Shown here in pieces: positions 57,693 through 64,000 of a stretch of DNA of 64,000 nucleotides. The position numbers and the translations under genes were made by a program. Source of the DNA: Hirundichthys speculiger (Eukaryota; Chordata; Actinopteri; Beloniformes; Exocoetidae); the NCBI GenBank assembly GCA_018398805.1, contig JAGFBZ010000341.1, positions 157,501 to 221,500 of the forward strand. Reading direction: 5' to 3'. Every line of letters starts with the position of its first letter. Position 1 is the stretch's first letter. The notes below the pieces were generated by a model. The model was given only the letters and a program-made list of their open reading frames with translations, was not told where the DNA came from and did no database searches.

Positions 57693-58515
57693 CGGAGACG
57701 GTCCACGATGGAGACGGTCCATGATGGAGACGCTCCACGATGGAGGCGCTCCACGATGGAATCGCTACACGATGGAGACAGTCCACGATGGAGACGGTCC
57801 ACGATGGAGGCGATCCACCATGGAGATGCTCCACCATGGAGGTGCTCCACCATGGAGGTGCTCCACCATGGAGGCGCTCCACCATGGAGGCGCTCCACGA
57901 TGGAGATGCTCCACGATGGAGACGCTCCACGATGGAGATTGTCCACGATGGAGGCGATCCACCATGGAGATGCTCCACCATGGAGGTGCTCCACCATGGA
58001 GGTGCTCCACCATGGAGGCGCTCCACCATGGAGGCGCTCCACGATGGAGATGCTCCACGATGGAGACGCTCCACGATGGAGATTGTCCACGATGGAGGCG
58101 ATCCACCATGGAGATGCTCCACCATGGAGGTGCTCCACCATGGAGGTGCTCCACCATGGAGGTGCTCCACCATGGAGGCGCTCCACCATGGAGGCGCTCC
58201 ACGATGGAGATGCTCCACGATGGAGACGCTCCACGATGGAGATTGTCCACGATGGAGGTGCTCCACGATGGAGGCGCTCCACCATGGAGATGCTCCACCA
58301 TGGAGGCGCTCCACGATGGAGGTGCTCCACGATGGAGGCGCTCCACCATGGAGATGCTCCACCATGGAGGTGCTCCACCATGGAGATGCTCCACCATGGA
58401 GGTGCTCCACCATGGAGATACTCCACCATGGAGGTGCTCCACCATGGAGGCGCTCCACGATGGAGATGCTCCACGATGGAGACGCTCCAAGATGGAGGCG
58501 CTCTACGATGGACGC
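57693..58515. repeat. 16-bp palindromic minisatellite
   Basis: The unit is CTCCACCATGGAGGTG or CTCCACGATGGAGGCG. It has arms CTCCA and TGGAG around CCA/CGA, then a 3-bp spacer, for 16 bp and about 51 copies. A 176-bp-scale block of the same variant order is seen starting near 57810, 57950 and 58090, indicating higher-order duplication. Because 16 is not divisible by 3 and the unit has no stop in any phase, all three frames on both strands stay open for about 240-334 codons. Confidence 0.97.
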
Positions 58516-59227
58516 GTCACAGGAGCCTCGTATTGTCTCACACCGTTCGGTCTTTGGGCCGGCGATGGAAAATAAATCCATAAACAAAGAATAAAGACAT
58601 GAGGTGCACGGATGACAAAGTCTGAACTTTCAGTAGAGGAACCGTTTATTGTTTTTCATTCTTTTCAGGGTAGAAAACAACACGGCATCAATCCAGTTCG
58701 TCGTAACTTGTTTTTGCAGCTTTGTTTATCACTTGTCAGTGCTGATGGGTCTTTGTGGGACGAGTCAGTCTCGGTGGTCAGAGCAGTGATTCTGGGGGGG
58801 TCAGAGTCGACCCAACTTCCTACCAACTTCTCTGACAGGCGTTTCAGGTCTTCAATGTGAAAACTGACATATTAACCGATGGCATGAAGCCGGTGAGAAA
58901 AGATTCGGAACATGCTTGGCATTTATCACTGGACCTTTGAAGTTTTGCTCCTTTATGCTCCTCTCGGCCTTTAAAAAAGCTCACCGGGGCGAGTTGAAGC
59001 AGTGAGCACGCCCTAACTGGGCCGAGGTGGGTGTGTTCCTCCATGCTCGTTCCTTTAGCCCGGTTGCACACTTTTGGATCAACTGGCGACGGGCAGAGTC
59101 AGACAAAGACAAAGCCCTCAAAGCGACCCGTCAGGGTCCTCCCTGTCTCTCCGTCACCCACCAGCTGCTTTCAGGGTGTTGGTATTCTGGCTTAAAATCA
59201 CCGTTATTTTGACTCCTGCCTCCTGCC
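58516..59227. other. Unclassified intronic stretch
   Basis: No exon or element was recognised. Confidence 0.4.
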
Positions 59228-59615
59228 ACTGCAAAAACTCAAAATCTTACCAAGTGTATTTTTCTCATTTCTAGTCAAAAATATCTCATCACACTTAATA
59301 TAAGACAAAATCACCTAAAGAGTAACATTTCAGTGAGATATAGGAGCTTGTTTTTAGACTTTTTTAGACTGAATTAAGCGAATTTTCACTTGTTACTTAT
59401 TACAAGCAAAAAAATATCTTGTATTAAGTCTGTTTTAACTGCCAATGGAACAAGTGAAAATTTGCTTAATTCAGTCTAAAAAAGTCTAAAAACAAGCTCC
59501 TATATCTCACTGAAATGTTACTCTTTAGGTGATTTTGTCTTATATTAAGTGTGATGAGATATTTTTGACTAGAAATGAGAAAAATACACTTGGTAAGATT
59601 TTGAGTTTTTGCAGT
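59228..59615. mobile_element. Fold-back MITE, 388-bp near-perfect palindrome
   Basis: The left arm starts ACTGCAAAAACTCAAAATCT and the right arm ends AGATTTTGAGTTTTTGCAGT. The arms pair for roughly 155 bp each, with a short unpaired centre near 59390-59445. No coding capacity. The flanking duplication was not resolved. It is a widespread type of fish MITE. Confidence 0.9.
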
Positions 59616-60786
59616 TTGGGGTCCGCTACACAGCAGACCCGGACGTACCTGCATGACTCGTCGCCAGTACGGGAACAGCCCCAGGTTACTGGGTCTGCAG
59701 GTCATGCTTTGGTTTATGGCGGCGGCTCAAGCAAGAGTCGTCTGGCCTGTCGAACGGGCGATCGGACTGCAGATATCAACCGTGTCGGCAGCTGCTTTTC
59801 AGTTCCGTCATCAGTCTTTCAACAAGTGCATTAAAACCTAAAAAAGCTCCGGCCGGCCTCAGGCAGCTCTTAGCGCTTTGCGGACTGGGCAAAGAGCTGA
59901 TAAAGCAGGCCGATAGCCCCGGTTCTGGACCCCCCCAACCCCCCACCCTCCACCCCCTCCCATGTGCCCGACATGCACAGGCCGTGCACCAAGGTACCTG
60001 TTCACGTTTCCGTTCCTGTCGGGGACGGATGACCCATTTCAGCATTTGGGAGAAAGAAGGAGGACAGGTGAGGAAAGATGGAGGACAGTGAGGGAGGGAG
60101 GGATGCAGACAAAGAAGAGCAGGGCCACACTGCGCATGCATGTAAATCCTGTCCACGCTGGTGAGTGGACTCTGAGTAAACAAGTCTGAGGTTTCGCCTC
60201 AGCGGTGAAACTGTTAGAGCGACGCCTGATTAACTGATGGAGAAGGAAAAACACAACAGGCTTTTTTTTTCTTGCAGGAGGCGGATTAATCACAAAGCAT
60301 TCAGGTGCAACGGATCAGTCGGATGAGAACAAGAGCGTCTTTGGACTGAAAACAACAGTAGCTGCACCGTTTCTCAAAAGGTTATTTGGATATACAAGCA
60401 GAGTAATATAACGATATGACTTATTAACTTTAAAGTGTATATACTGCTGTACGTTCATCAGCAGATCCTCTCGATGAAGAGGATCTGTTGATGCCGAGCT
60501 GCGCAGAGTTAAAGGAAGAAGGTTTTAAGCGCCTCTCTCGCACAGGTTGGTTAGAGCAGATGGGTCTCGTGTTAAGGAAGCTGTGTTAAACTGTTTACGG
60601 AGAGAGAGGGAAGGGAACGGCGGCCACAGAGATCAGCTGGACCTGGAAGGAGGAGAAGACACGTCACCAACTCATCCCGTCATCCTCACGTTACACACAC
60701 ACATGTTCTCATATGCAAATTCACCGCAGCGACACGTCTCCTGGTTTGATCCTACGAGACTCTTGAACAAACAGGGCGAAGGTGGC
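59616..60786. other. Unclassified intronic stretch
   Basis: 59850-60190 is single-copy-looking. No neurofascin-like exon was found. Confidence 0.35.
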
Positions 60787-60839
60787 TAGGTGGAATCTAG
60801 AACCGGTTCCTGTAGAGAACCGGATCCATGTGTTTCAAG

Positions 60840-61582
60840 TAGGGATGTTCCTGGCAACTAATTAGCCTGTCGACTAAACGAAAATTTTAATTAAGACTAG
60901 TCGACTAGTCTAAAAAAAAGATGCGCTCCAGCCTGGAAGTTATCAGTTTGCGTCCCGGTAACGGTGTATTCGGGCTCAACATATTCCATTAGCTTCCTGA
61001 AGCCTTTACCTTCCACAAAGTTAAGTGGAAGCATATCTTGCGAAGTCATTATCGTGATGAGCTGCGTTTTCCTCTCAGACCGGACGGGAGAACACGTCTC
61101 CGGGTAAACAATGTCAAATCGGCCTGAGTGTGGCTAGCACCGCTAGCATCAGCACCGCTAGCATCAGCAGCCGTCGTCTCGTGCAGATTAACATCCAAAT
61201 GCTTGAGTTGAATGTGGTTGCGCATTGCTCCAGTCGAGTGATTGTATGCCAGTTGTTTCTGACACAGTCTACATACAACCTTGTTTTCATTTTCTAGATT
61301 AAAGTTCCGCCAAACCGCGCTGTTTTTGCGAGACTAGTCTTCTTCCCACCTTGCGGTTTTAAAACTCCAGTCTACTCGAGCATTGCCGCGGAGACGGGGG
61401 AACTGGGGCTGTCTGACGGCTCTGTAGCCCCGACTAGTGGCGGGCGGCTGTATGACAGTTAAGCGGCCTTGTACGTGAATAAAACACAAATTGGTTTAAA
61501 CGACTAATATTTCTGGTGCCGACTAGTAAGTGAGGCGGACGTTTAATCGTTTAGACGACGACTAATCTCGCGCGCAGCCCTA
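60840..61582 (-). mobile_element. hAT element nested in another hAT
   Basis: The left end is TAGGGATGTTCCTGGCAACT and the right end is CTCGCGCGCAGCCCTA. The flanks GTTTCAAG (60832-60839) and GTTTTAAT (61583-61590) match at 6 of 8. GACTAGTCGACTAG near the left and CGACTAATCTCG near the right are related words. It carries a BED finger on the minus strand. Confidence 0.8.
61175..61300 (-). pseudogene. BED zinc finger fragment of the inner hAT
   Basis: The minus-strand frame reads NKVVCRLCQKQLAYNHSTGA followed by MRNHIQLKHLDVN. The spacing C-x2-C ... H-x4-H and the following hydrophobic residues fit a BED finger of a hAT transposase. No catalytic region follows, so this is a remnant. Confidence 0.85.
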
Positions 61583-61751
61583 GTTTTAATTCCATGGAAT
61601 CATTTGGCAGTTTCTCCAGCGATTCTCTTATCGATTCCAACCAGCATGAATCTCATGTAATTTAAGCAAGTTACGCACAGTCTAATTCCAGAAAGCACTT
61701 ACATGATTAAGTTACATCGGTTTAGCACGCGCATTGGAGTTGTAAACAACA

Positions 61752-61920
61752 ATGGCGCCCACCAGGTTCAAGCCCTTCAAAGTTTGGCCTCACTTCGCTA
61801 AGAAAGATGGCAACAAGGCAAATAGCAGTCATTGTAAAGTAGAGATAACAGCGTCGGGAAAACACGGCTAACATGCAGAAACATTTGTGCACACAACATG
61901 CGCTACGAGTGTCGTGTTTT
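61752..61920 (+). pseudogene. BED zinc finger fragment of the outer hAT
   Basis: From the ATG at 61752 the frame reads APTRFKPFKVWPHFAKKDGN, then KANSSHCK, with the VWPHF start of a BED finger but the first zinc cysteine changed to serine (SSHC instead of CxxC). A stop at 61869-61871 interrupts it, and a neighbouring frame continues NMQKHLCTQHA, the histidine half. A splice-donor-like GGTAAGT lies downstream near 62004. The lost cysteine and the shift make it non-functional. Confidence 0.78.
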
Positions 61921-62599
61921 TGATGCTTCGAACTGATGGATCTCAACCCAGCAGCAGTAGCCAAGCTAAGATCACCTCTGCGGTTACTACGGAAGGTAAC
62001 TCTGGTAAGTAGCTATCCCGCTGCTGATGTGCTTCTTTGTAAAACACGCTTTAACATTAACGCTATGCTATTAAACAAATGCCTTCTGCATTACATTTAG
62101 AAGATGACCGTGACGAGAGAGAGAGACTGGCTGGTTCAGAGGCTGGAAGACATGATTATTTTACTGCAAATGAATTGTTAATTCTTCATAGTATTTGCAG
62201 ATTTGTACTATGCACTGTTCCGTTGTATTTGATAGTATATATCTTTCTTTATTATTATTTTTGAGTGCTTAGTGAGCTCATATATCCTTTTAAAAGGGTG
62301 ATTTTTTTAAAATTTCTATTAGGAAAAATCTGTTAGTAAAATGTTACACATTCTTGTGTATTTGCACAGTTACATATTACAACAGTTAACACGTTATCCA
62401 GGCTTTGGGCCTCTTTTGACCTCGCTGTTGAGTTTGTAAGGTCGTGACTTCTAAGTAAAAAGAATTGATGCTAATAAAACAGTTTGTTCTCCTTTTTCCC
62501 CAAATTAGAATCGATAAGAGAATCGATAAAGAATCGAATCGTTAAACAGTATCGATAATGGAATCGGAATCGGAAAAATCTTATCAATTCCCATCCCTA

Positions 62600-63278
62600 C
62601 CAAGGAGCAATCGTTTTGAATTGGGCGGCAGCAACGCGGCTCTAAAGTGCTGGAACGGGCCGATGTTCTCCACCAAGTCTGTTGTTCAGTCTGCTGAAGG
62701 ACCTTCTCTCAGGAAGATGCTGTCTGGATGCTCTCCAGATGTGCAGGCTGCTAGATTCCATTGGCGCTAACGAACCCCCACATCAGCAGAGCTGCAGGCG
62801 TCTGCAGTCTTCTAGGTGACTCTCTAAGATCACCTTTTTTTTAAACGGCAGATCATGTGGAAATGAACCCCGTTAGTTTCAAGATGTTCCTCCAACTTTT
62901 CCAGCGCTTTCTCGTCTGAGGTGCGTTGCTGTCGTCAAATTCAAAATGCCTCACTCCCAACATACTTCCTGCGTTCGGTTGTGGATAAAAGGCGGGTCTG
63001 TGTTGGGACGACTTCGTCAGCTCTGATCCTGAGCCTTTCAGGTGAACGTCCTCAGTTTCTATCGCTGCGAACGGCTTCAACGACAGGAGCTTTTCACGAG
63101 AAACAATAACAATGATAATGTGTCTCCACTCAGAAGATGTCATATCTGCTGAACAGCTCGAAGTTTTCCAGATGTGGACGCCGTCCAAATCCACCGACTC
63201 CACAGCAGTGTGAGGGGCCAGGTGTTGGTGCGTAACGCCACATCAGCTGAAATGCATGCAGATAATCTGTCTGTTTGT
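62600..63278. other. Unclassified intronic stretch next to the nfasc exon
   Basis: A minus-strand open frame (63203-62853) contains AFYPQPNAG and APQTRKRWKSWRN, which faintly recall gag-like proteins of fish retroelements. The similarity is too short to call. Confidence 0.3.
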
Positions 63279-63284
63279 ACTTAC

Positions 63285-63354
63285 TTATAATCAAAGGATC
63301 CATCCGGGTCTTTCGGGTCCACGGTGTCCAAGGGGAGATCTTTCTTATCTCGCA
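63285..63354 (-). CDS. nfasc: Neurofascin, penultimate coding exon
   Basis: This 70-bp exon encodes VRDKKDLPLDTVDPKDPDG followed by SFDY, the juxtamembrane half of the neurofascin cytoplasmic tail. In mammalian neurofascin a closely similar segment directly precedes DEDNKPL, which opens the last exon here. The acceptor TTCCCTTGATAG|TG lies at 63355 and the donor AA|GTAAGTAC at 63284. The exon starts in phase 1 and ends in phase 2, leaving AA to be completed by C from the next exon (codon AAC, Asn). The upstream exons (transmembrane segment, fibronectin III and Ig domains) must lie beyond 64000. No regulatory information is visible. Confidence is high because sequence, splice sites and phase agree. 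Confidence 0.93.
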
Positions 63355-63379
63355 CTATCAAGGGAAGAAGCGAGAGAAG

Positions 63380-63860
63380 AAGTTGTCACATTGATTTTTG
63401 AAGCACACAGCTTAAAGCCCAGGACTGTGTTCGGAGAAAACCAAGTAACATTTAAGCAGGAATCTCTCAGACCAACCGTCAGGCACGGTGGTGGAGGGGT
63501 GATGGTCCTGTGGCTGCAGAGCATCACACCTTCACCACCGTGTTGATGGTGGAGGGGTGATGGTCCTGTGGCTGCAGAGCATTACACCTTCACCACCGTG
63601 CCTGATGATGGTGGAGAGGTGATGCTCTGCAGCCACAGGACCTGGACGCCCTGCAGTCACCAAACGGAGCATTAGCTCCTCTCTCACAGCTAAACCTTGG
63701 GTCACCAAATGGGCAATGATCCAAAACACACCGCCAAACAGTCAAGAGTCAAGGTGCTTCAACAGTCCAGAGTTGCTGCTGATGATGTTTTTTTTTAGAA
63801 ACTGTTGGAGCACGGTGTGTTCTCAGCACAACACCGGCTCTTTACCCTTGCTAGAATCGC
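63380..63860 (+). pseudogene. Tc1/mariner transposase remnant with internal duplications
   Basis: A frame reads TVFGENQVTFKQES then LRPTVRHGGGGVMVLW, matching the block around HGGGGVMVWG of Tc1-like transposases. A word WAMIQNTPPNSQ near 63705-63740 matches the later DNDPKHTSK region. Between them, a 63-bp piece around GGTGATGGTCCTGTGGCTGC is present twice in tandem and once inverted (63613-63645). It lies only about 25 bp upstream of the nfasc exon acceptor. Confidence 0.75.
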
Positions 63861-64000
63861 TGGGGTGGCACCAGAGGTGTCCAAACACATTAATCACAAA
63901 AACTACAACCATTAACCCTTCCTTGGACGACTTACTGCGATTTGTGTGAGGGAGCATGTGAAAGATTAAACATACCAAACAGGTGACCAAAACATGATTA

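Larger units (their letters stand above)
60787..62599 (+). mobile_element. hAT element, outer, split by another hAT
   Basis: The left end TAGGTGGAATCTAGAACCGG and the right end, inverted, TAGGGATGGGAATTGATAAG are diverged copies of the TAGGGATGGGAATCGA terminus common in fish hATs. Subterminal ATTCTCTTATCGATTCC and GAATCGATAAGAGAAT are inverted repeats. It carries a BED-finger exon on the plus strand. The target duplication is not clear. An inner hAT occupies 60840-61582. Confidence 0.75.
50776..63284 (-). other. nfasc: nfasc last intron (12.5 kb)
   Basis: On the minus strand the donor is AA|GTAAGTAC at 63284 and the acceptor is CTCCCTCCACAGCAG at 50776 (or 50773), preceded by a strong pyrimidine tract. 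Both sides are in phase 2, consistent with direct joining. The intron is packed with nested transposons and one minisatellite. I found no further neurofascin-like exon inside it. Confidence 0.85.

Noticed and set aside
57560..58594. Six overlapping frames of 240-334 codons
   Set aside because: All come from the stop-free 16-bp unit. Simultaneous opening of all frames shows it is structural and not coding.
62853..63203. Minus-strand 116-codon frame as a neurofascin exon
   Set aside because: It does not match the neurofascin tail, which is complete in the two exons identified. The frame only faintly recalls retroelement gag sequence.

Overview
The window is vertebrate nuclear DNA, almost certainly from a teleost fish. 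It has no bacterial gene structure, and its sequence is dominated by DNA transposons typical of fish (hAT, Tc1/mariner, piggyBac, P/THAP), minisatellites, microsatellites and long poly-G/poly-C runs. The only host gene I can support is the 3' end of neurofascin (nfasc) on the minus strand. The last coding exon (50550-50775) holds the FIGQY ankyrin-binding motif and the C-terminal YSLA. The 70-bp exon before it in transcript order (63285-63354) encodes the preceding cytoplasmic residues. A 12.5-kb intron separates them. The last intron ends in a tandem CAGCAG (NAGNAG) acceptor.

Layout: 1-50 kb is a gene desert downstream of nfasc, made of mobile elements in various states of decay, with short single-copy-looking islands between them. 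Some islands look like conserved non-coding DNA, but this cannot be tested from one sequence. hAT elements are the main class. Eight have a good 8-bp target-site duplication that can be read directly (starts at 104, 5071, 14309, 20192, 26564, 38072, 39958 and 45579; six exact, two with one mismatch). Several keep BED-finger, transposase-core or C-terminal dimerisation remnants. There are also a piggyBac-type MITE with TTAA ends, two TA-flanked mariner-type MITEs, at least six decayed Tc1/mariner transposase copies, a LINE fragment, a possible Penelope-like RT fragment and a solo LTR with a 5-bp duplication.

The last 13 kb (50.8-63.3 kb) is the nfasc intron. It carries a three-level nest, in which a hAT element contains a P-element relative that contains a TTAA MITE. 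It also carries a second THAP-bearing element, a MADF-domain remnant, a 16-bp palindromic minisatellite, a 388-bp fold-back element and a hAT inside another hAT.

About 9 kb (near 14%) is minisatellite, in seven unit families: a GCTACT-type array with a 108-bp higher-order period, and units of 17, 19 (two loci), 33, 28, 42 and 16 bp. These arrays lack stop codons in many frames and create long spurious open frames. Three of them lie inside transposons. The most informative observations are two insertions whose empty sites are present elsewhere in this same window, the P-like element, the NAGNAG splice site, and the Thr-Ala repeat frame that resembles antifreeze glycoprotein repeats but is probably not a gene.
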